Assembly (NCBI GenBank): GCA_019421865.1
Contig: JAHZEL010000018.1
Span: 1-31,980, forward strand
Length of the DNA: 31,980 nt
From: Desulfovibrionaceae bacterium
Lineage (GTDB): Bacteria > Desulfobacterota > Desulfovibrionia > Desulfovibrionales > Desulfovibrionaceae
Direction of reading: 5' to 3'
Shown here: one piece after another, positions 14,864 through 22,173 of the stretch
Numbering within the stretch: position 1 is the first letter of the stretch
Layout: each line of letters starts with the position of its first letter
The notes under the pieces: generated by a model
Told to the model about the DNA's origin: nothing
Seen by the model: the letters and a program-made list of their open reading frames with translations, nothing else
The model's database searches: none
Translations under genes and position numbers: made by a program

Positions 14864-16234
14864 ATGTCCATTCATCTTTCCGATCACTTCAGCTACCGCA
14901 GGATGCTTCGTTTTTCCCTGCCGTCGGTATGCATGATCGTCTTCACCTCCATCTACGGCGTCGTGGACGGCTTTTTTATTGCGAACTTCGTAGGGAAAAC
15001 CGCCTTTGCCGCCGTCAACTTCATTCTTCCCTTCATCCTCATTCTCGGTGCCGTCGGTTTCATGTTCGGCACCGGCGGAAGCGCCGTAGTTGCGCACGTC
15101 ATGGGCAAGGGAGACATGAAGAGGGCAAAACGACTCTTTTCCCTCTTCATCCTCTCAGCTCTTGTCGTTTCTCTTGTCTTCGCCGTTTCCGGCCTCGTCT
15201 TCATGGAAGATATCGCCTCTCTTCTGGGGGCGGAAGGCGACATGCTTTCCTACTCCACAAGGTACGGACATATCGTGGTCTGCGCGGTTCCGGCGCTCGT
15301 TCTGCAGACGGCCTTCCAGAGCTTTTTCGTCACGGCGGAGAAGCCGAAGCTGGGACTTCTCGTCACCATTACCGCCGGAATCACCAACGCTCTGCTGGAT
15401 GCGCTTCTCGTATGGCTCATTCCGCTCGGCGTGGAAGGCGCGGCACTGGCAACGGCCGTCAGCGCCGTTGCGGGCGGCGGCATTCCTCTCATCTACTTCT
15501 TCCGCCCCAACAGCAGTGCACTGCAGCTGATACGCCCCGTCTTCGACATGAAAGCCGTATGGAAGGCCTGCACGAACGGCTCTTCGGAGTTCATGACCAA
15601 CGTGGCCACCTCCGTGGCCGGCATGGTCTACAACCTTCAGCTGCTCCGATATGCCGGAGAAAACGGCGTGGCCGCCTACGGAACCATGCTCTATGTCGCC
15701 TGGATCTTCGCTTCCGTCTTCATGGGCTACGGCATAGGTGTGGCCCCGATCATCGCCTACCACGACGGCGCAAAGAACCTTCCGGAAGTAAGGAACGTTC
15801 TGCGCAAAAGTCTGATCATCATCGGGGCGACCTCCGCAGGTATGGTGGTCATCTCTCAGCTGTTTGCCGTACCTCTGTGCAGAATTTTTCTGGGGCACGA
15901 ATCCGACGTGCTTCAGATGGCCGCAAACGGATTCAGGCTCTATTCCTTCTGCTTTCTTTTCATGGGCATCGCCATTTTCGGCTCGGCCTTCTTCACGGCC
16001 CTCAACAACGGTCTCGTGTCGGCGCTCATTGCCGTCCTGAGAACGCTGTTCTTTGAAATCATCACGGTGCTGCTCCTGCCGCTGCTTCTGGGGCTTACGG
16101 GCATATGGCTCTCGCCCGTCCTCGCCGAGCTCATGGCGGCGCTTCTGACCGCTCTATTTCTGGTTCTCTGCCGCAAGACAAGACCCGACAGCAGCGCAAA
16201 AACGGCAATGCTCCACGCAAACCGCAGCGCCTGA
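14864..16234 (+). CDS. MATE-family efflux pump
   Basis: Inner-membrane multidrug/sodium or proton antiporter of 456 aa with about 12 membrane segments. The first-half signature is present (LPSVCMIVFTSIYGVVDGFF, then VNFILPFILILGAVGFMFGTGGSAVVAHVMGKGD in two parts). The second half repeats it (EFMTNVATSVAGMVYNLQLL, VAYGTMLYVAWIFASVFMGYGIGVAPI in two parts), as expected for the duplicated MATE fold, closest in style to MepA-like proteins. The start is set by GAGGAG six bases before ATG 14864 and by the promoter position. It is divergent from and probably activated by the BmrR-like regulator. A leader palindrome GGGCAGCGCTGCCC lies at 14824-14837. Substrates are unknown. Confidence 0.94.
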   Translation: MSIHLSDHFSYRRMLRFSLPSVCMIVFTSIYGVVDGFFIANFVGKTAFAAVNFILPFILILGAVGFMFGTGGSAVVAHVMGKGDMKRAKRLFSLFILSALVVSLVFAVSGLVFMEDIASLLGAEGDMLSYSTRYGHIVVCAVPALVLQTAFQSFFVTAEKPKLGLLVTITAGITNALLDALLVWLIPLGVEGAALATAVSAVAGGGIPLIYFFRPNSSALQLIRPVFDMKAVWKACTNGSSEFMTNVATSVAGMVYNLQLLRYAGENGVAAYGTMLYVAWIFASVFMGYGIGVAPIIAYHDGAKNLPEVRNVLRKSLIIIGATSAGMVVISQLFAVPLCRIFLGHESDVLQMAANGFRLYSFCFLFMGIAIFGSAFFTALNNGLVSALIAVLRTLFFEIITVLLLPLLLGLTGIWLSPVLAELMAALLTALFLVLCRKTRPDSSAKTAMLHANRSA

Positions 16235-16300
16235 CCAGAGCTCCCTCACCATCCTTTCCGCAAGAAAGCGAGATACGACGGCAGGCGGAACAAAACGAAA

Positions 16301-16338
16301 GGCGGAGCCTCAGGGACACTTTTCCCTCCGTCTCCGCC
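16301..16338 (+). terminator. Hairpin after the MATE gene, possible terminator
   Basis: Stem GGCGGAG/CTCCGCC with an inner GGGA/TCCC and T-rich loop, 67 bases past the MATE stop. No T run follows, so termination is uncertain. Confidence 0.35.
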
Positions 16339-16409
16339 GCATGAACATATGGGGAACACCGGGTGTGGCCGCCTTTCCGGCATATGACGAAAACACGGCA
16401 ACAGTCATG

Positions 16410-16450
16410 AAAAAGGGCTTCGACGCTTCCCGAAGGAAACGCCGAAGCCC
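16410..16450 (-). terminator. Intrinsic terminator of ddh
   Basis: On the minus strand the stem GGGCTTCG/CGAAGCCC (16443-16450 and 16415-16422) is followed by five T. It lies 25 bases beyond the ddh stop. Confidence 0.82.
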
Positions 16451-16474
16451 CAGGAGCCTCACAACAAGCGCGTT

Positions 16475-17464
16475 CTACAGAAGATGCGCACGAAGATCGG
16501 CGCCATCCCGCGGAGAAAGCATGGCGGGAGCAATGTCGAACACGGTTCTTGCGCCGCTTTCGCCCTTGCGGGCCAGGCGATAGGCCGCGCGTGCATAGGC
16601 AGCCAGCACGCTGGAGGTGAACTCGGGGTTGGAACCGAGCTTCAGGGAATATTCAATGACGTGCTTGGTCTCACCGTTGACGCCGGTGCTGCCGGTACGG
16701 ATGACGAAGCCGCCGTGAGGAATGCCCTTGTGATCACGGTCAAGTTCTTCCTGCGTAATGAAGGTGACCGTGGTGTCGTAGTCGGCAAAATAGTTGGGCA
16801 TGGTCTTGATTTCATGCTCGATGGCCGCCTTGTCGGCGCCTTCCTCGGCCACGACGAAACATTCACGGGTATGCTTCTGGCGCGTGGTCAGTTCGGGATT
16901 GCTGCCGCTGCGCACGGCATCCATGGCCGCAGGAACAGGCACGGTATACTGGCGGGCGTCAAGAACGCCCTTCACGCGGCGGATGGCATCGGAATGTCCC
17001 TGGCTCACGCCGCGGCCCCAGAAGGTATAGTCATGGCCGTCGGGCAGAATGCAGTTGGCATACAGACGATTCAGAGAGAACATTCCGGGGTCCCAGCCCA
17101 CGGAAATGATGCCCACGGTACCGGCCTTGCGGGCGGCGGCATCCACGCGGTCGAAATGCGCGGGAATGTTGGCATGCGTGTCGAAGCTGTCCACCACATT
17201 GAACATGGCGGCCAGAGCCGGAGTCTGCTCGGGAAGATCGGTCGCACTGCCGCCGCAGAGAATCATGACGTCGATGCGGTCCTTCCACTCGGCCACGTCG
17301 GCCAGACGGCAGACAGGAACGCCTTCGGTAAGAATGCTGACGGAGGAAGGATCACGACGGGAAAATACCGCCACCAGCTCCTGATCGGGATTGGCGGCAA
17401 CGGCCAGTTCAACGCCACGGCCGAGATTGCCGTAGCCTACAATGCCGATTCTGATCTTGGACAT
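16475..17464 (-). CDS. ddh: meso-Diaminopimelate D-dehydrogenase
   Basis: NADPH-dependent enzyme of 329 aa that interconverts tetrahydrodipicolinate plus ammonia and meso-diaminopimelate, the one-step lysine/peptidoglycan route. An N-terminal Rossmann motif GIVGYGNLGRG is followed by AVFSRRDP, the substrate-domain segments GIISVGWDPGMFSLNRLYA and WGRGVSQGHSDAIRRVKGV, and HTRECFVV, all typical of DAPDH. The length is close to the family's ~326. ATG 17464 is preceded by GGAG at 9 bases; an open frame to 17533 has no ribosome site and no family match. It is a single-gene unit with its own terminator. A TATAAT on the minus strand at 17593-17588 could be its -10, but no good -35 goes with it. Confidence 0.95.
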   Translation of the reverse strand: MSKIRIGIVGYGNLGRGVELAVAANPDQELVAVFSRRDPSSVSILTEGVPVCRLADVAEWKDRIDVMILCGGSATDLPEQTPALAAMFNVVDSFDTHANIPAHFDRVDAAARKAGTVGIISVGWDPGMFSLNRLYANCILPDGHDYTFWGRGVSQGHSDAIRRVKGVLDARQYTVPVPAAMDAVRSGSNPELTTRQKHTRECFVVAEEGADKAAIEHEIKTMPNYFADYDTTVTFITQEELDRDHKGIPHGGFVIRTGSTGVNGETKHVIEYSLKLGSNPEFTSSVLAAYARAAYRLARKGESGARTVFDIAPAMLSPRDGADLRAHLL

Positions 17465-17817
17465 GAATGTAAACTCCATCATGAAGGTTTTGCTGATTTT
17501 TCTGAAAGATAAGAAATTACCCCGGAAAGTCAAGAAAAAATGACATTTTTGAAAAAGACGGCTTCATCGAGAACTTTTTCTGGATTTATTATAACATAAT
17601 TGTAAAAGATATACATTTCTTCCGGCCTTTGCCATACTTTTCTCTGCATACGTTTTCCCCACTTCCGGGCAAAGCAGGTACCGGAAAAATCCGGCCGTTC
17701 CCCGATCCTCCGACCGAGACATAGCGCGCCTTGCCCCGTCTTTTCCCCCGGAAGGAAGTCTGCTAGACTGAAGCTTCACGCTCTGTCCTGCGGGCAGATC
17801 AAACTCCCGGAGCCTTC
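17465..17817. other. Divergent promoter region between ddh and ogt
   Basis: This 353-base gap separates two divergent genes and holds no gene. The ddh side is AT-rich (about 17500-17610) with one TATAAT on the minus strand. The ogt side has a possible weak -10 TAGACT near 17763. No operator is recognisable. Confidence 0.5.
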
Positions 17818-18384
17818 ATGCTTCATACCAAGCGTTACAACTCTCCCGTCGGGACGCTTCATCTTCTTGCCGACGAAGCGCACCTCCGCGGCCTCTGGAT
17901 CGAAGGGCAGAAGTATTTTCCCGAAGACCTGCAGACCATCCCCGCCGCAGACGGCACTCATCCCGTGCTCTCGCAGACCTGTGCCTGGCTCGATCGCTAT
18001 TTCTCAGGAAAACGACCCTCGCCCGAAGAACTTCCTCTTGAGCCGGAAGGCAGTCCGTTCCGCCGGATCATCTGGAAGGAACTGTGTCTTATCCCGAGCG
18101 GCAGCGTGGTAACCTACAGAGACCTTGCCGGGCGCGCCGCCCGTATTCTGAACCGGAAAAGCATGTCGGCCCAGGCCGTGGGCGGAGCCGTAGGGCACAA
18201 CCCCATTTCCATCATCATTCCCTGTCACCGCGTCGTGGGAGCAGACGGAAGTCTGACGGGATACGCCGGCGGCCTCGACAGAAAAGAAGCGCTGCTGCAG
18301 CTTGAAGGCGTGGACATACGCCGCTTTCACAGGCCGGGGGAGCCGCTGTGCAGAAAGGATCCTAAACCTCCGATGCCGGTATAA
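17818..18384 (+). CDS. ogt: Methylated-DNA--[protein]-cysteine S-methyltransferase
   Basis: Suicidal DNA-repair protein of 188 aa that takes the methyl group from O6-methylguanine onto its own cysteine. The acceptor motif IPCHRVV is present with Cys at 136, after GGAVGHNPISII and before GADGSLTGYAGGLDRK. The helix-turn-helix part has SGSVVTYRDLAGRA. The N-terminal domain (1-75) is shortened and of Ogt type, with no Ada methylphosphotriester domain. GGAG lies before ATG 17818. The C-terminal tail after residue ~168 is not conserved in the family. It stands alone between ddh and the araC-type gene. Confidence 0.96.
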   Translation: MLHTKRYNSPVGTLHLLADEAHLRGLWIEGQKYFPEDLQTIPAADGTHPVLSQTCAWLDRYFSGKRPSPEELPLEPEGSPFRRIIWKELCLIPSGSVVTYRDLAGRAARILNRKSMSAQAVGGAVGHNPISIIIPCHRVVGADGSLTGYAGGLDRKEALLQLEGVDIRRFHRPGEPLCRKDPKPPMPV

Positions 18385-18452
18385 AACAGCGGCAGCCCGC
18401 TGGGGCAACGCTTTCCGGCCGGCATGGAGCTGTACGAACAAAAATGCCCATC

Positions 18453-18469
18453 GAGCGGATCAGGCAAAA
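18453..18469 (+). promoter_or_regulatory. Shared 17-base motif, copy upstream of araC-type gene
   Basis: GAGCGGATCAGGCAAAA occurs 137 bases before the AraC-type start. An almost identical copy (16/17, same orientation) lies 151 bases before the flavodoxin gene. It is a candidate binding site of the AraC regulator. A second GAGCGGATC follows at 18474-18482. Confidence 0.5.
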
Positions 18470-18605
18470 CAAGGAGCGGATCCGACCTGTTTTCTTTCAG
18501 AAATACCGGATATTCTGAGCAGGAATCCCAGCCACTCCTCAACATGCCGATGAGACCGCAGCGTGGGGCATTCCGTACGGACGTATTCTCCTGCCCGGAG
18601 GATGT

Positions 18606-19502
18606 ATGATAACAGAGCAGACTCAGGAACTCAGTGAAAAGCTCAGGCAGAAAATTCTGACGCAACTCCCCTCTCAAGCGCGACTGGAAACCGCCGTTCC
18701 CGGTCTGACTCTCTCCCGCTACGATGAACCGACCTCTGCCATCCGCTGCTTTTATCAGCCCATGATAGCCATTGTCGTACAGGGCTTCAAACATTCCATG
18801 GTCGGAGACTACGAAGCCAGCTACGGTGCCCGCCAGTGCATCATCGTGGGCGTAGACATGCCCGGTGTGTTCCACATTACCGACGCATCGCCCCAGAATC
18901 CTTTTCTGTCGCTTTCGGTAAAGCTCGACCGTCAGATTCTTTCCCGCCTGATCGGCGAGATGCCCTCCATTCTGACGGAAGGCGATGCCGCCTGCACCCC
19001 CGTAGCCATAGCCGAAACGAACAGGGATATTCTGGACGCCTTTCTGCGGCTCGTCGCCCTTCTTGACGCCCCGGAAAGAATTCCCGTACTTGCGCCCCTG
19101 ATTCTTCAGGAAATCCATTTCTACCTGCTCAGCAGCCGTCAGGGAAGCTGCCTTCGTCTCTTCAATACCGGCGGAACCCAGGCAAACAGGATATCCAGAG
19201 CCATATCCTGGCTGCGGGAACACTACGCCGAACCATTTCATGCCGAGGAACTTGCCCGTCAGGTACACATGGCGCCTTCCACCTTCAACCGTCATTTCAG
19301 GCAGGTCACCAGCCTCAGCCCTCTGCAGTTTCAGAAAAGGCTGCGGCTTTATGAAGCGGAACGACTCATGCTGGTCGAAGGTCAGGACGCCGGAACGGCG
19401 GCTCTCATGGTCGGCTATGAAAGCGGATCCCAGTTCAACAGGGAATACAAGCGACAGTTCGGAGCGCCGCCGCGCAGAGACGTCACGAAAAAGCGCTCTT
19501 AA
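18606..19502 (+). CDS. AraC-family regulator (AraC_N type)
   Basis: Regulator of 298 aa. The N-terminal effector domain (residues ~25-180: CFYQPMIAIVVQGFKHSMVG, CIIVGVDMPGVFHITDAS) is the AraC_N type found in YqhC-like proteins. The C-terminal ~100 residues form the double helix-turn-helix (AISWLREHYAEPFHAEELAR, MAPSTFNRHFRQVTSLSPLQ, AALMVGYESGSQFNREYKRQFG). GGAGG precedes the ATG closely. It is followed by its own terminator and then a flavodoxin-esterase-flavoprotein operon in the same direction. In E. coli YqhC controls aldehyde-reductase genes; by analogy this one may respond to aldehydes or related electrophiles, which is inference only. Confidence 0.93.
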   Translation: MITEQTQELSEKLRQKILTQLPSQARLETAVPGLTLSRYDEPTSAIRCFYQPMIAIVVQGFKHSMVGDYEASYGARQCIIVGVDMPGVFHITDASPQNPFLSLSVKLDRQILSRLIGEMPSILTEGDAACTPVAIAETNRDILDAFLRLVALLDAPERIPVLAPLILQEIHFYLLSSRQGSCLRLFNTGGTQANRISRAISWLREHYAEPFHAEELARQVHMAPSTFNRHFRQVTSLSPLQFQKRLRLYEAERLMLVEGQDAGTAALMVGYESGSQFNREYKRQFGAPPRRDVTKKRS

Positions 19503-19524
19503 CGCGGCCGGGCGCCGGACACCG

Positions 19525-19557
19525 GGCGGGAGTTTTCCGGAAACTTCCGCCTTTTTT
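19525..19557 (+). terminator. Intrinsic terminator of the araC-type gene
   Basis: The stem GGCGG-AGTTT/AAACT-CCGCC, with a mismatch and a short CCGG centre, is followed by TTTTTT. It lies 22 bases past the stop. Confidence 0.8.
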
Positions 19558-19573
19558 CACGCCGCTCCGAAAA

Positions 19574-19590
19574 GAGCGAATCAGGCAAAA
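19574..19590 (+). promoter_or_regulatory. Shared 17-base motif, copy upstream of flavodoxin gene
   Basis: GAGCGAATCAGGCAAAA differs at one base from the motif at 18453-18469, in the same orientation and at a similar distance from the downstream start. It is a candidate operator for the AraC regulator. A perfect 12-base palindrome CACTTTAAAGTG lies further on at 19627-19638. Confidence 0.5.
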
Positions 19591-19740
19591 ATCCGCTCCG
19601 ATCGGAAATAGTCTCCCCGACGGGAACACTTTAAAGTGACCTTGTCAGGCTACCGGAAGCATCGACAAAACGGAAAACGTTTTCACGCAGATGCCGCTCT
19701 GAAGAGAGGGAACTTCTGCGTCCGTTCGACAGGAGACATC

Positions 19741-20400
19741 ATGCATCATCTTTCGCGCAGAACATTCTTGAAAGTGGCCGCGCCCCTTCTTCTCAGTTCC
19801 TTTGTCGCATTCCCTGCCCGGGCCGGTCAGGATAGGAAAAGCAGTATTCTCATCGTCTACTTTTCCATGCCGGAAACAAACAGTCCCGGTTCCATGACGA
19901 GAGAAGAGGACAACAGCGTCGTTGTCATCAACGGCCGGGTACTCGGCAACACGCAGTATGTGGCCATGCTCATTCAGAAGATGACCGGCGGCGATATGTT
20001 CCGCATCACGCCGACCAGCCCCTATCCCACCGACCACGCCACGCTGGTCGACATGGCCCGGGAGGAACAGCGCCGAAACGCCCGCCCCGAAATAGCCGGT
20101 CGCATGGAGCATCCTGACAACTACGACACGGTCTTTCTCGGATACCCCAACTGGTGGGCGGACATGCCCATGATTCTCTATACATTTCTGGAGAGCTATG
20201 ATCTCTCCGGGAAAACCGTCATTCCGTTCAACACGCACGGCGGCAGCGGCTTCTCCCGTACCATTGAGACCATAGCCGCACTGCAGCCCGGAGCTCGTGT
20301 TCTGAGAACCGGCTTCAGCGTCTCCAGAAACAGTGTCGACAAGAGCGCTCCCGATGTGGAACGCTGGCTGACGGAAATCGGATACGGGAGACAACGGTGA
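19741..20400 (+). CDS. Tat-exported flavodoxin-like protein
   Basis: Protein of 219 aa with a twin-arginine signal at the N-terminus (SRRTFLKVAAPLLLSSFVAF, cleavage likely after PARA) and a flavodoxin_4-like FMN domain. Visible are the first strand and loop (SSILIVYFSMPETNSPGS), GNTQYVAMLI, VFLGYPNWWADMPMILYTFL with the aromatic FMN-contact region, and TVIPFNTHGGSGFSRT. Folding with FMN in the cytoplasm before Tat export would explain the signal. ATG 19741 follows AGGAG; the frame upstream is not coding. Its stop overlaps the esterase start by four bases (GTGA). The redox partner is unknown. Confidence 0.9.
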   Translation: MHHLSRRTFLKVAAPLLLSSFVAFPARAGQDRKSSILIVYFSMPETNSPGSMTREEDNSVVVINGRVLGNTQYVAMLIQKMTGGDMFRITPTSPYPTDHATLVDMAREEQRRNARPEIAGRMEHPDNYDTVFLGYPNWWADMPMILYTFLESYDLSGKTVIPFNTHGGSGFSRTIETIAALQPGARVLRTGFSVSRNSVDKSAPDVERWLTEIGYGRQR

Positions 20401-21374
20401 AAACAGGTCTCTGCCTGCTGCTCACAGGGCTGATGCTCATCATCCCTGCGTCACTCACTGCCGCCGAGCATATCCGCTCCGCCACCGCCAGGCATTCTTC
20501 GCTCCGCCCCTCGGACACGCTCCGCGACATGATCGACCATCCGGCCTTTGCCGGCTTCGGGGAGCATCTGCTGCCCCGCCCGCAGGATGCCCGGAAGAAC
20601 CTGCAACTGAGCGAGATTAGTCGCATCATACCCTGGCACAGCCATGTCAGAACGGACGTGATGCTGGAAGCCGTCAACCGCATGATCGACGACGCATCAG
20701 CAGGGCGAACCGTCTTCTACAGCTTTTACAAAGACGGGCAAAGGCGGGCCCTCACCGGTCTTTTCTATTTCCGCGGAGCTCCGGAAGCCCCGTTCGCCCT
20801 CATCTGCCCCGGAGGAGGCTTTGCCTACGTGGGAAGTCTGCATGAAGGCTTTCCGCTGGCGGAATATCTGAGCAGAAAGGGATACAATGCCTTTGTCCTT
20901 CAGTACCGGACGGGGGGAGAACAGGTAGCGTGCGAGGATCTGGCCGCAGCACTGAACTGGATATTCGATCATGCCCGCAGCTTGTCCGTTTCCACACGGA
21001 ACTACTCGCTATGGGGCGGTTCGGCCGGAGCGAGAATGGTTGCCGATCTGGGCAGTCTGGGAAGCGCCGCCTTCGACAGCCGCGCCGTTCCCCCTCCTGC
21101 GGCTGTGGTCACGGCCTATACCGGACACCGCCACTGCACAAGGCATGATCCTCCCACCTTCGCCGTGGTCAGCGAAGACGACCCCATCGTTCGTGCCGAC
21201 GTCATGCGGCAGAGAGTGGAAACACTGAAAGGCATGGGCATTTCGGCAGAACTCAGAGCGTATCGCCGGGCCGGACACGGCTTCGGCACCGGCCGGGGAA
21301 CGGACGCAGAACACTGGATGGACGAGGCCGTTCTCTTCTGGGAACGGCACATGGCTTTCTCCCGCCCGGAATAA
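20397..21374 (+). CDS. Secreted alpha/beta-hydrolase (acetyl-esterase-like)
   Basis: Serine esterase of 325 aa with a Sec signal peptide (MKTGLCLLLTGLMLIIPASL, cleavage near TAA-EH). The hydrolase domain starts near residue 110. It has the oxyanion loop ICPGGGFAYVG, nucleophile GGSAGA, an acid in VSEDDPIV and His in RRAGHGFG, the set of BD-FAE/Aes-like carboxylesterases. It starts with GTG overlapping the flavodoxin stop as GTGA, with GGGAG in front, which indicates translational coupling. The exported flavodoxin and this exported esterase suggest a common periplasmic task. The substrate is unknown; acetylated sugars or xenobiotic esters are possibilities. Confidence 0.9.
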   Translation: MKTGLCLLLTGLMLIIPASLTAAEHIRSATARHSSLRPSDTLRDMIDHPAFAGFGEHLLPRPQDARKNLQLSEISRIIPWHSHVRTDVMLEAVNRMIDDASAGRTVFYSFYKDGQRRALTGLFYFRGAPEAPFALICPGGGFAYVGSLHEGFPLAEYLSRKGYNAFVLQYRTGGEQVACEDLAAALNWIFDHARSLSVSTRNYSLWGGSAGARMVADLGSLGSAAFDSRAVPPPAAVVTAYTGHRHCTRHDPPTFAVVSEDDPIVRADVMRQRVETLKGMGISAELRAYRRAGHGFGTGRGTDAEHWMDEAVLFWERHMAFSRPE

Positions 21375-21402
21375 AATTAAACATCATATAAGGAGAACCC
21401 TC

Positions 21403-22038
21403 ATGAAGGTAATGCTTATCAACGGAAGTCCGCATGAACACGGCTGCACCTATACGGCGCTTTCCGAAATCAAGGTCACTCTGGAACAGGAAGGCGTGGA
21501 CGCAGACTTTTTCTGGACGGGGCTCAAACCTCTTGCCGGATGCATGGCCTGTAAAAAATGCGTCACACTGGGCAGATGCGTATTCAACGACAAAGTCAAC
21601 GAGTTTCTCGATCTGGCGGAAAACTTCGACGGCTACATTTTCGGCTCTCCGGTTCACTGGGCCGCTGCAGGAGGAGCCATCACCTCCTTCATGGACAGAG
21701 CCTTCTATGCGGCCATGAACGGCGGCAGGGACATCTTCTATCTGAAACCTGCCGCAGCCGTGGTCTCGGCACGGCGTGCGGGCACAACGGCGACTTTTGA
21801 TCAGCTCAACAAGTACTTCGCACTGATGCAGATGCCCATCGTATCCTCTCAATACTGGAATATGGTCCACGGCGCAAAACCAGAAGACGTACGCCAGGAT
21901 GCCGAAGGTCTGCAGACCATGCGGACGCTGGCGAGAAACATGGCCTACATGCTCAAGTGCCGGGAAGCGGGCCGCCGTGCAGGCATAGAGCTTCCGAAGA
22001 GAGAACCCGCCATCTTTACCAACTTCATCAGAAGCTGA
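21403..22038 (+). CDS. Iron-sulfur flavoprotein / NADPH-dependent FMN reductase
   Basis: Cytoplasmic flavodoxin-fold oxidoreductase of 211 aa. MKVMLINGSPHEHGCTYTAL is the FMN-phosphate loop, and DGYIFGSPVHWAAAGGAIT and RRAGTTATFDQLNKYF follow. A compact cysteine motif C47-x2-C50-x2-C53-x5-C59 matches the cluster-binding pattern of iron-sulfur flavoproteins, so a 4Fe-4S cluster next to FMN is likely. AAGGAG precedes the ATG, and the gene follows the esterase by 28 bases, probably in one operon. It could supply electrons for an aldehyde-, quinone- or nitro-compound response, but no partner can be named. Confidence 0.9.
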   Translation: MKVMLINGSPHEHGCTYTALSEIKVTLEQEGVDADFFWTGLKPLAGCMACKKCVTLGRCVFNDKVNEFLDLAENFDGYIFGSPVHWAAAGGAITSFMDRAFYAAMNGGRDIFYLKPAAAVVSARRAGTTATFDQLNKYFALMQMPIVSSQYWNMVHGAKPEDVRQDAEGLQTMRTLARNMAYMLKCREAGRRAGIELPKREPAIFTNFIRS

Positions 22039-22098
22039 CATGGGATCGAACGTTTTCTGCAGCGCATCCACGCTTCTAAAAACGTTCCGTAATGGTAA

Positions 22099-22137
22099 GC
22101 AAAAGCGGCGGACACCCGGAGTGTCCGCCGCTTTTGC
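22099..22137. terminator. Bidirectional terminator between flavoprotein and htrA genes
   Basis: A perfect 17-bp stem (arm GCAAAAGCGGCGGACAC) with loop CCGGA. The AAAA and TTTT lie inside the stem on both sides, so it can stop transcription from both directions. It closes the plus-strand operon and the minus-strand htrA gene. Confidence 0.85.
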
Positions 22138-22173
22138 TATTGTTTCAGGAAGCCCCGCGAAAGGGCCGCTTCC

